Below, piece by piece: positions 1 to 6,731 of a DNA stretch of 64,000 nt (its first letter is position 1; each line of letters opens with the position of its first letter). The position numbers were made by a program, and so were the translations under genes. Origin of the DNA: an uncultured Lachnospiraceae bacterium. GTDB taxonomy: Bacteria; Bacillota; Clostridia; Lachnospirales; Lachnospiraceae. Location of the stretch: NCBI GenBank assembly GCA_944380315.1, contig CALWHG010000003.1, positions 30,336-94,335 of the forward strand, read 5' to 3'. The notes under the pieces were generated by a model that saw nothing but the letters and a program-made list of their open reading frames with translations, did not search any database and was not told the origin of the DNA.

Positions 1-366
1 GGGAAGCCCTTCCTTGATCCAAAGCTTTGCTCAGATGAGAAATTTGTGTTGGCTTATCCGTCTCAAAGAGTAAGACAGGTCACAGATTCGATATTATCAA
101 AAGCCGGTGTGACTCCTGATATAACTTTTATGACCAGCAGCGTAGAAACTGCCATGAGAGTTGCCAGTGTAGGGGTCGGAATAACGCTTATGCCTCAAAG
201 CTACATCAGTCTGTTTACTTATCCTGAGGAGCCCGTCTTCTGCAGTATTGAAGATGAATATGAGGCCTGGTGGACCTTTGTGGCAGCCTATCCGAAGGAT
301 TCAGAGCTGTCTGCGCCTGCAGCTGAGATGGTCAAGATATTAAAGGATATATATAAAAAGGCATGA
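1..366 (+). CDS. LysR-family regulator, C-terminal part (cut by window start)
   Basis: The reading frame is open from base 1, so the start and the DNA-binding domain lie outside the window. The visible 121 residues look like the second half of a LysR effector-binding domain: a DEKFVLAYP strand, then a TSSVETAMRVASVGVGITLMP-like segment, which is the usual place of the late helix and the conserved GxGIxxMP turn. An internal GTG at 46 is only an artificial start. The gene ends just before a strong two-way terminator. The effector is unknown. Confidence 0.8.
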   Translation, partial: GKPFLDPKLCSDEKFVLAYPSQRVRQVTDSILSKAGVTPDITFMTSSVETAMRVASVGVGITLMPQSYISLFTYPEEPVFCSIEDEYEAWWTFVAAYPKDSELSAPAAEMVKILKDIYKKA

Positions 367-389
367 TAAAATTTTCTGTTGGTTTCGAT

Positions 390-469
390 AAGAAGCCCCC
401 ATTTTATATCAACGGGTGTCTGCAGCCTCGAAGAGGCAAAGGGCCCTTGATATAAAATGGGGGCTTCTT
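390..469. terminator. Bidirectional terminator with 23-bp perfect inverted repeat
   Basis: Bases 390-412 and 447-469 are perfect reverse complements (arm starts AAGAAGCCCCCATTTTATAT), separated by a 34-base loop. The arm ends in AAGAA/TTCTT, giving a T-rich tail on either strand. It sits between the converging LysR and histidine kinase genes, and the kinase stop codon touches its right edge. Confidence 0.85.
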
Positions 470-1257
470 TATGGTTCATATTTCTCCGGTATGCGCACTA
501 TGAACTCAGTGCCTGAGCCCACCTTGGAGTTGACCTCCACCGTTCCCTTATAGTAGCTCAATATATGCTTTACTATGGAGAGTCCCAGGCCGGTGCCGCC
601 GCTCTGGCGGCTGCGACCCTTGTCGACCCTGTAGAAACGCTCAAATATACGGCTGCATTCTCCCTTTGGTATGCCTATGCCAGTGTCCCTGACTCTAAGC
701 TCCATGAGTCCGTCCTCATTTGCCGCATGGATCCAGACCTTTCCGTTTTTGCGGTTGTAGCGTATGGCATTGCTGACCAGGTTGGATATGATCTCATCCA
801 TGTGTCCGTAATCCGCATATACGAAGACGCCCGGCTTTGCATAGTTGTACAGTGTGACCCCGGCCTCATCTGCCTTTGGCTTGAAGGTCTCTATGGTCTC
901 GTCTATCAGGAGGGTCACATCCACCCTCATGACCTCAGGCCGGATGTCATTGGACTCGAGCTTGGACACCTCCAGGATATCGGCTATGAGCATGTTCATG
1001 TGATCCGCTTCCTTCTTTATGCGGCTTATCATGTCCTTCCTCGTAGCCTCATCGGTTATCATGCCGCTCTCCAGAAGCTCAGCATAGCCCCGGATGGAGG
1101 TTATGGGAGTCTTGAGCTCATGGCTGGCGTTGGCAAAGAACTCCTGACGTATTTCCTTTTCCCTGATAAGCCTCTCGTTAAGCGCATCCATGTCCTTAAG
1201 TGTCTTTTTTATGTTGAGATATCTCAGATATTTGTTTTTCAAATAATCATTGATCAT
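469..1257 (-). CDS. Histidine kinase without sensor or membrane segment
   Basis: A 262-residue kinase core. A coiled-coil-like start (about residues 15-40) runs into the HisKA box FFANASHELKTP with the phosphorylated His at about 46. The N box (NLVSNAIRYN), a DTGIGIP G1 box and a GGTGLGLSIV G2 box follow. It lies 36 bases behind the response regulator gene and is surely its partner. PhoR-like partners normally carry one or two membrane spans and a sensor domain before HisKA. Here the frame hits a stop inside the end of the regulator gene, so no such part exists. It may be a truly soluble kinase or a shortened relic. The ATG at 1257 has only a weak CAGGA ribosome site. Confidence 0.85.
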   Translation of the reverse strand: MINDYLKNKYLRYLNIKKTLKDMDALNERLIREKEIRQEFFANASHELKTPITSIRGYAELLESGMITDEATRKDMISRIKKEADHMNMLIADILEVSKLESNDIRPEVMRVDVTLLIDETIETFKPKADEAGVTLYNYAKPGVFVYADYGHMDEIISNLVSNAIRYNRKNGKVWIHAANEDGLMELRVRDTGIGIPKGECSRIFERFYRVDKGRSRQSGGTGLGLSIVKHILSYYKGTVEVNSKVGSGTEFIVRIPEKYEP

Positions 1258-1293
1258 ATAATCCTGTCTGCCGTTCTGATCTGTATTTCCGTA

Positions 1294-2037
1294 TTATTTC
1301 AGTTTATATCCGACACCCCTTACGGTCTGAATGATCTCGCCCGCATCATCGCCTATCTTCTGGCGAAGGGACTTTATATGCATGTCCACAGTGCGGGACT
1401 CGCCGTCATAATCATAGCCCCAGACCGCATTAAGAAGCTCGTCTCTGGTGGCCACGAAGGAGGGCCTCTCCATCAGATAGCAGAGCAGACCGTACTCCTT
1501 GTTGGTAAGCTCCAGCTGCCTCTCGCCCACCTTTGCCTCATGCTTCCTTTCATCGACCACGATATCGTTGTAGCTGAGCACTCTCCTCTGGTGCTTTGCT
1601 CCATCCCTGTCGGACTCGTCCTCCGGCCCTCCGGCTCCGGCTGCATCCGCACCCTCATGTATGGCTGTCCCGCTCCTGCGAAGCAGGCTCCTGATCCTGG
1701 CTCCGAGCTCCAGGATACCGAAGGGCTTGACCATATAGTCATCAGCTCCGCCGTCAAGCCCTATGACCTTGTCGAGCTCCTTGTCCTTGGCAGTAAGTAT
1801 GAGTATGGGAATGCTTCCCACCGTAGGCATGGCCCTGACCAGCTTGATGGCAGATACTCCGTCCATGCCAGGGAGCATGAGATCGAATATGGCCATGTCA
1901 GGCTTATCCTTTTCTATGGAGGCCAGCGCCTCCTCTGCAGTCTCAAAGGCAACGGGCTCATAAAGGAAGCCACTCAGGGCTATCTTGAGCAGGTTCCTGA
2001 TATTTTCATCATCCTCTATAATGTATATCTTTTTCAT
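1294..2037 (-). CDS. OmpR/PhoB-family response regulator
   Basis: 247 residues. The receiver domain (about 1-120) has the acidic pair ED at 8-10, the phospho-acceptor Asp52 in FDLMLPGMDG and Lys104 in VKPF. The winged-helix DNA-binding domain covers about 155-245 (NKEYGLLCYLMERP, TVDMHIKSLRQKIGD, RGVGYKLK). The linker between them is long (about residues 122-150) and rich in Gly, Ala and Asp. It is the first gene of a two-gene unit with the short kinase downstream. The overall pattern is PhoB/PhoP-like, but no phosphate genes are nearby, so the signal is unknown. Confidence 0.9.
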   Translation of the reverse strand: MKKIYIIEDDENIRNLLKIALSGFLYEPVAFETAEEALASIEKDKPDMAIFDLMLPGMDGVSAIKLVRAMPTVGSIPILILTAKDKELDKVIGLDGGADDYMVKPFGILELGARIRSLLRRSGTAIHEGADAAGAGGPEDESDRDGAKHQRRVLSYNDIVVDERKHEAKVGERQLELTNKEYGLLCYLMERPSFVATRDELLNAVWGYDYDGESRTVDMHIKSLRQKIGDDAGEIIQTVRGVGYKLK

Positions 2038-2175
2038 ATCCGGCTCCGAAAAAACTATTCTTATCGTACTATAATAAGTTATTGTAAATCCTTATGCCGT
2101 CAATTGTAAAGTTTATGTAAATACTGGCCTGCAAAAGCTTGCAGATACTGCCGCAGGCGGACTCTTCGATCCCAG

Positions 2176-3117
2176 TCACGCAAGCCTGCCCTGCCAGGTA
2201 GCCCTTTCCCTGAGCCGCCTGGCTATGGTATTTAGCACCCTCTTTTTGTCCGTGCTCCAGAGCGGTGCGACCAGCAGACGCCTCGGCGCATCTCCGGTCA
2301 TGCGGTGTATGACCACATCTCCCGGTATCAGCTCCAGCAGATCCACTATGAGGTCCGCATACTCCTCCAGACTGTACTCATGAAGATGAGCCTCTCCCCG
2401 TTCATACAGCCTTCCAAGCTCGGTCCCCGAGAGCACATGCATGAGATGAAGCTTGATCCCGTCTATATGAAGGCCGGAGCTCCGAAACTTCGCAAGATAT
2501 CTGATGGTGGCTTTGGTCTCCTCAGGCCCCTCAAAGGGCAGCCCCACTATGACGTGCACCACCACCCCTATGCCGGCATCCCCAAGCTTCCTTACAGCCT
2601 CCTCAAAGACCTCCCTGTCATAGCAGCGGTTTATAAATCTGCCCACCTTGTCGTCCGCGGTCTGAAGGCCAAGCTCCACCCACACCGGCTTGCGCCCGGC
2701 AAGCTCCCCAAGGAGCTCCATGATCTCCGGGGGAAGGCAGTCCGGCCTGGTGGCTATCGAAAGTATGCGCACCTCAGGCTCATCCATGGCAGCCATAAAA
2801 AGCTCCCGAAGCCTCTCCGGATCCCCATAGGTATTTGAAAAGGACTGAAAATAGGCTATATAGCCTGCAGGATCGCTGCCAAGCTTTGACTCCACCAGCC
2901 TCCTTGCAGCCCTGAGCTGCTCTGCCACGTCCAGGGACGGGGCCTGGGCAAAGTCCCCCGAGCCGCCCTCGGAGCAGAAGATACAGCCTCCACTCCCTTT
3001 GTTTCCGTCCCTGTTCGGACAGGTACAGAAAGAAGAAAGGGAAAGCTTGTAAACTTTCCCTCCATACTCCTTCTTAAGCTCATGATCAAGACTGTGATAC
3101 CGTCTGTCTCCCCACAT
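2176..3117 (-). CDS. Radical SAM protein of the YhcC family
   Basis: About 313 residues from the ATG at 3117, chosen because AGGAG lies six bases upstream. A longer frame from 3159 would overlap the gene before it. The cysteine cluster near residues 31-48 (CTCPNRDG...GGCIFC) is typical of the YhcC/TIGR01212 group, which binds a 4Fe-4S cluster and S-adenosylmethionine. The YFQSFSNTYGDPE and VELGLQTADD segments and the C-terminal HRMTGDAPRRLLVAPLW motif are also conserved in the group. The substrate is not established; a role in RNA modification has been suggested for relatives. It may be co-transcribed with the NlpC/P60 gene 25 bases upstream. Confidence 0.88.
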   Translation of the reverse strand: MWGDRRYHSLDHELKKEYGGKVYKLSLSSFCTCPNRDGNKGSGGCIFCSEGGSGDFAQAPSLDVAEQLRAARRLVESKLGSDPAGYIAYFQSFSNTYGDPERLRELFMAAMDEPEVRILSIATRPDCLPPEIMELLGELAGRKPVWVELGLQTADDKVGRFINRCYDREVFEEAVRKLGDAGIGVVVHVIVGLPFEGPEETKATIRYLAKFRSSGLHIDGIKLHLMHVLSGTELGRLYERGEAHLHEYSLEEYADLIVDLLELIPGDVVIHRMTGDAPRRLLVAPLWSTDKKRVLNTIARRLRERATWQGRLA

Positions 3118-3142
3118 ATAAAGCTCCTGGCCAGCCGGCAGC

Positions 3143-4234
3143 TCAGCCGCCGACCACATTTATATAATTGGTAAATCCGTTGTAGGTGTTGTACATATCC
3201 ACATATTCCGCTATGACACCTGTGCTGGTCTCTGAGGAATGAACGAATATGCCGTCTCCTATATACACTCCCACATGTCCGGGCCTGCCCACTATATCTC
3301 CGGGCCTCAGGTCCTCTATGCTGATCTGCCCCGACATCTGGCAGATGGCACTGGACTGTCTGGGCACGCTGATGCCGTTCTGAGCCATGACATAATTTAC
3401 AAAGCCGGAGCAGTCAAACTCATCCGGTCCGGTCATGCCATAGGTATAGTCATCGCCCAGGTTCTCAATAGCCGTCCTTACTATGCCTATACGGGTCTGA
3501 TCCGTAGTCCTTATGGTCAGGGAGCTCAGCTCCGTACAGTCTGACTTTTTGAGCCAGAGCTCGGTAGCCATGCTGCCGTCCGCCGTATAATAATTGCCTA
3601 TCTTGGTGGCATGAGTCGCACATACATACCAGTCTATGCCCTGGGTATCCGTCACCTCCCGAAGCACACGGAAGTAAGGATTTCTGATATCGTAGTCATG
3701 GGTTATGGAGGCCCAGCTTCCGTCAGAGAGCTGCACGCTGCCCTCAGCCACCTTTATGCCTCCCTTCTGCACCGCCGGCGACACCAGCTTGAACCCAAGC
3801 TCCACCATAGTCCCCTGGTCAGAGGCATGGTTTGCACCGGCTATTCCGGAGGATGATCCTGCACCCGGCGATGAGACATTTGCAGAGGAAAATGCACCCG
3901 ACACTCCGGGGCCTGACATCCAGTACTCTCCAGAGGACCCGGAAGATGCTCCAGGCCCGGACACAGAGCTTACCGACTCAGTGCCGACTGACACAGAGCT
4001 TACCGAAGGAAGCTCACCGGTCACCTTCTCCATGGAGCTCCCCTGGGTGACATCAGAGCTCAGGGCAGGCGAGGTGATAGCTATGGGCTCAGAGGTCATG
4101 ACATAGGTGGACTCCGTCTCCGCAGCTCCCGGCGCCGTAGCCGTAGTTATGATGTCTGCACGTGCGACAAATGAACCGGCTGTCATAAGCACTGCCGTCA
4201 GATATGCCATTTTCCTTACTGAGCTCATCCTCAT
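3143..4234 (-). CDS. Secreted NlpC/P60 peptidoglycan endopeptidase
   Basis: About 363 residues from the ATG at 4234, where the N-terminus becomes a good signal peptide (MRMSSVRKMAYLTAVLMTAG, cleavage near ARA). AGAGG lies about ten bases upstream. Residues about 30-140 are a low-complexity Ser/Gly/Ala/Thr linker, as expected for an exported wall protein. A middle segment (about 140-250) may be an SH3-like wall-binding module. The catalytic domain is C-terminal: Cys at about 275 in FDCSGFV, His at about 320 in GHVGVYIG, and a possible third residue His332 in FVHSS. It would cut the stem peptide (D-Glu to diamino acid bond) outside the cell. Confidence 0.9.
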   Translation of the reverse strand: MRMSSVRKMAYLTAVLMTAGSFVARADIITTATAPGAAETESTYVMTSEPIAITSPALSSDVTQGSSMEKVTGELPSVSSVSVGTESVSSVSGPGASSGSSGEYWMSGPGVSGAFSSANVSSPGAGSSSGIAGANHASDQGTMVELGFKLVSPAVQKGGIKVAEGSVQLSDGSWASITHDYDIRNPYFRVLREVTDTQGIDWYVCATHATKIGNYYTADGSMATELWLKKSDCTELSSLTIRTTDQTRIGIVRTAIENLGDDYTYGMTGPDEFDCSGFVNYVMAQNGISVPRQSSAICQMSGQISIEDLRPGDIVGRPGHVGVYIGDGIFVHSSETSTGVIAEYVDMYNTYNGFTNYINVVGG

Positions 4235-4378
4235 AGCTTCATCGCCTCTTATCCATGATATATTTGTATATAGGATAGCACACCGCATGGCCTCCTGTCC
4301 CACGGATTTCCTTACATATTCTTGACGATTTTCCTTAATAAACTATACTGAAAGCTATAAAGACAAAGGAGACTTGCC

Positions 4379-4861
4379 ATGCTGGTATCAACGCTTTGCT
4401 ATATCGAAAAGGACGGAGCCTATCTCATGCTTCATCGCACAAAAAAGGAGCATGATGTCAACCACGGAAAATGGATAGGCGTGGGAGGAAAGCTCGAAAA
4501 GGGAGAAGCTCCTGAGGAATGTCTCATAAGAGAGGTCCTTGAGGAGACCGGCCTTAAGCTCACCTCCTTCCGCCTCCGGGGCCTCCTCAGCTTCATATAT
4601 GAGGATCGGGATCCGGAATACATCTTTACCTATACGGCAGACGGCTTTGAGGGAGAGCTTGCGGAATGCAACGAAGGAGACCTCATGTGGATCGGCTTTG
4701 ACCGCATACCCGATCTGGAGCTGTGGGAGGGGGACCGCTACATGCTGGACCATCTCATCTCCGGAGATACGGAATACTTTTCACTCAAGCTCTGCTATGA
4801 CAGATCGGACAGGCTGACAGAGGCCCTGCTGCTCCTTCCTGAGTTCAAAAAGCTTAAATAG
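4379..4861 (+). CDS. NUDIX hydrolase, MutT-like
   Basis: 160 residues. The Nudix box is complete at 37-59: Gly37, Glu43, then REVLEETGL at 51-59, giving the metal-binding glutamates. The opening STLCYIEKDGAYLMLHRTKK is typical of 8-oxo-dGTP diphosphatases of Gram-positive bacteria (YtkD/MutT type), so removal of oxidised nucleotides is the likely role, though other nucleoside diphosphate substrates are possible. AAGGAGA lies upstream of the ATG. It is transcribed away from the NlpC/P60 gene, with a 144-base divergent promoter region between. Confidence 0.88.
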   Translation: MLVSTLCYIEKDGAYLMLHRTKKEHDVNHGKWIGVGGKLEKGEAPEECLIREVLEETGLKLTSFRLRGLLSFIYEDRDPEYIFTYTADGFEGELAECNEGDLMWIGFDRIPDLELWEGDRYMLDHLISGDTEYFSLKLCYDRSDRLTEALLLLPEFKKLK

Positions 4862-4862
4862 G

Positions 4863-4901
4863 TTGACAAAGACAGGCCCATGTAATTATACTGTAATTAT
4901 A
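4863..4901 (+). promoter_or_regulatory. Promoter of the XRE-ImmA pair with overlapping repeat operator
   Basis: A perfect -35 (TTGACA, 4863-4868) is followed after 18 bases by TATACT (4887-4892). Two direct copies of TGTAATTATA, 11 bases apart (4881-4890 and 4892-4901), overlap the -10, and the whole block is nearly a TGTA...TACA dyad. Such a site suits repression by the downstream XRE protein. The autoregulation is inferred. Confidence 0.7.
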
Positions 4902-4969
4902 TACATCAACTACATTTCAGTGTCTTTGGCCGTGTCCCCTATAGGCGCCGGCAGAAATGGAGCGGACAT

Positions 4970-5389
4970 ATGCTTACTACGACCATAGGAAAAAAGATAG
5001 TTCAGAGAAGGAAAGAGATGCATTGCTCCCAGCAGAAGCTGGCAGACATGTGCGGAGTCACGAAGCGCACCATAGCCTCCTATGAGACCGACGGCAGGCT
5101 TCCCAGGGATTCTACACTCAAGAAGCTGGCTGCAGCTCTCGGCTGCTCTGTGGATTATCTGTCAAATGATACCATCACTGAGTTCTGTACTCCTACCAAG
5201 GAGGAGGTATACCTGACAAACATACGCGAGCTTTACGGACGTGAGACCGCAGATGAGATAGAGCTGCTGCTCAAGCGCAGCGCTGCCCTCTTTGCGGGAG
5301 GCAGGCTCAGTCAGGATGCCAAGGACAAGTATTTTGAGGCCCTGACCTCCGCCTACATGGCCTGCAAGGAAGCAGATCAGAAGGCCTGA
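4970..5389 (+). CDS. XRE-family HTH transcriptional regulator
   Basis: 139 residues. The HTH_3 domain is at about 8-65: KKIVQRRKEMHCSQQKLADMCGVTKRTIASYETDGRLP. The C-terminal half (80-139) is helical and may form the dimer. The gene is followed seven bases later by an ImmA/IrrE-type peptidase gene. In mobile elements and stress regulons such pairs work as a repressor and the protease that removes it. No phage or conjugation gene is nearby, so this looks like a domesticated or stand-alone pair. It probably controls its own promoter at 4863-4901. Confidence 0.88.
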   Translation: MLTTTIGKKIVQRRKEMHCSQQKLADMCGVTKRTIASYETDGRLPRDSTLKKLAAALGCSVDYLSNDTITEFCTPTKEEVYLTNIRELYGRETADEIELLLKRSAALFAGGRLSQDAKDKYFEALTSAYMACKEADQKA

Positions 5390-5395
5390 GCGTCC

Positions 5396-5926
5396 ATGAA
5401 CAAAGCCTCCATCATAGCCTGTGCCAGGCGGATAAGGGAGCAGTACGGCACCACGGATCCTGATGAGCTGTGCAGGGAAGCCGGCATCATACTCATGTAC
5501 AGTCAGATGGGTACTGAGGCCTCGGCCTGCAAGGGCTTCATACTTCAGTGCGGCAAAAGCACGGCCATAACCATAAACAGCGACCTTGCAGAGGACATGC
5601 AGCAGATCATCAAGCTCCACGAGCTGTCCCATTATTTCCTGCATGTATCCACGGGCCTCGCAGGGGCCTTCCAGGACTTTTCCGCATTTGACGAGGCAGC
5701 CGCAGAGGAGTACGAGGCCAACCTCCTCACTGCAGAGCTCCTCATATCCGATGATCAGGTGGAGGAGCTGCTAAATGAGGGCTGCGACTTTTTTGAATGT
5801 GCAGCCAGGCTGTCTGTGCCCGCGGAGCTCCTGGATTTCAAGCTGAGACTCATGCGCGAAAAAGGCGCTGCCATAGCCGAGGCTCCCATAGCGGCCCTCG
5901 GCACTTTTATGCAGCGCCTGAGATGA
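5396..5926 (+). CDS. ImmA/IrrE-family metallopeptidase
   Basis: 176 residues. The zinc motif HELSH is at 75-79, and the third ligand is expected in the EEYEANLLTAELL helix (Glu at about 107), the hallmark of the ImmA/IrrE (COG2856) family. Known members cleave a partner XRE repressor after a DNA-damage or other signal. The partner here is almost surely the gene upstream, since the spacing is only six bases and translation is probably coupled (no strong ribosome site of its own). It ends before a clear intrinsic terminator. Confidence 0.88.
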   Translation: MNKASIIACARRIREQYGTTDPDELCREAGIILMYSQMGTEASACKGFILQCGKSTAITINSDLAEDMQQIIKLHELSHYFLHVSTGLAGAFQDFSAFDEAAAEEYEANLLTAELLISDDQVEELLNEGCDFFECAARLSVPAELLDFKLRLMREKGAAIAEAPIAALGTFMQRLR

Positions 5927-5964
5927 TATATCCTGCCTGAGACATTTTCATGTACAGGCCTTAC

Positions 5965-5995
5965 ACAGGAGGGGATCCGGTCCTCTCCTGTTTTT
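5965..5995 (+). terminator. Intrinsic terminator of the XRE-ImmA operon
   Basis: A 10-base stem with one mismatch (ACAGGAGGGG, 5965-5974, with CCTCTCCTGT, 5982-5991) is followed by a run of five T. It separates the operon from the convergent response regulator gene that ends at 6000. Confidence 0.8.
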
Positions 5996-5999
5996 ATCC

Positions 6000-6707
6000 C
6001 TATCTTTTTACCTCGAACTTATAGCCTATGCCCCATACCGTGGATATGGCCCAGTGCTCGTTGTCCTGAAGCTTTTCCCGAAGTCTCTTTATATGCACGT
6101 CCACCGTCCTGGTATCTCCCAGATACTCATAGCCCCAGATGTGATCCAGCAGCTGCTCTCTGGTAAATACCTGATTGGGAGAAGAAGCAAGGAAATACAG
6201 AAGCTCCAGCTCCTTGGGGGGCATGTCCACCGTATGTCCCTTATATATGACCGCATAGTTCGTCAGATTGACTATCAGGTCCTCATATTCCACATAGTCT
6301 CCCACCTGATCCTGACTCTGGGACTTCTGGGGCCTGGCTCCGTAGCGCCTGAGCACTGCCTTGACCCTGGCCACCAGCTCCTTGGAGTCAAAGGGCTTGA
6401 TCATATAGTCATCGGCACCCAGCTCAAGACCCAGGACCTTGTCAAACACCTCTCCCTTGGCAGACAGCATGATGACCGGGGTATCGGATCTGCTCCTGAT
6501 CTCCCGGCACACCTGATATCCGTCCATGCCCGGAAGCATAAGATCCAGCAGCACCAGGTCCGGCTTATAGGCGGAAAACTCCTTAAGGGCCTCCTCTCCG
6601 TCCTCCACACACCTGGTATCATATCTTTCCTTGTTAAGATACAGCGCTATGAGCTCGGATATGGAGGGATCATCATCTACTATGAGTATCTTCTGCTTTT
6701 CTGTCAT
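6000..6707 (-). CDS. Orphan OmpR-family response regulator behind mutS2
   Basis: 235 residues. Receiver domain with DDD at 11-13, phospho-acceptor Asp55 (LLDLMLPGMDG) and Lys104 (IKPF). The winged helix lies at about 135-233 (PKELELLYFLASSPNQVFTREQLLDHIWGYEY, DVHIKRLREKL, GIGYKFEV). GGGAG precedes the ATG at 6707. No kinase gene is next to it; upstream, 24 bases away, is mutS2, so the two are probably co-transcribed. It may be phosphorylated by a kinase elsewhere, or act without one. Confidence 0.88.
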   Translation of the reverse strand: MTEKQKILIVDDDPSISELIALYLNKERYDTRCVEDGEEALKEFSAYKPDLVLLDLMLPGMDGYQVCREIRSRSDTPVIMLSAKGEVFDKVLGLELGADDYMIKPFDSKELVARVKAVLRRYGARPQKSQSQDQVGDYVEYEDLIVNLTNYAVIYKGHTVDMPPKELELLYFLASSPNQVFTREQLLDHIWGYEYLGDTRTVDVHIKRLREKLQDNEHWAISTVWGIGYKFEVKR

Positions 6708-6731
6708 GTTTCAACTCCCTGCTGAGGAAAA

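Noticed and set aside
565-2109. 514-codon open frame on the plus strand
   Set aside because: It runs antisense to the kinase and regulator genes, whose motifs are canonical; a shadow frame caused by codon bias.
4863-5926. Prophage control region
   Set aside because: The XRE-ImmA pair is typical of phages, but no integrase, structural or replication gene lies near.
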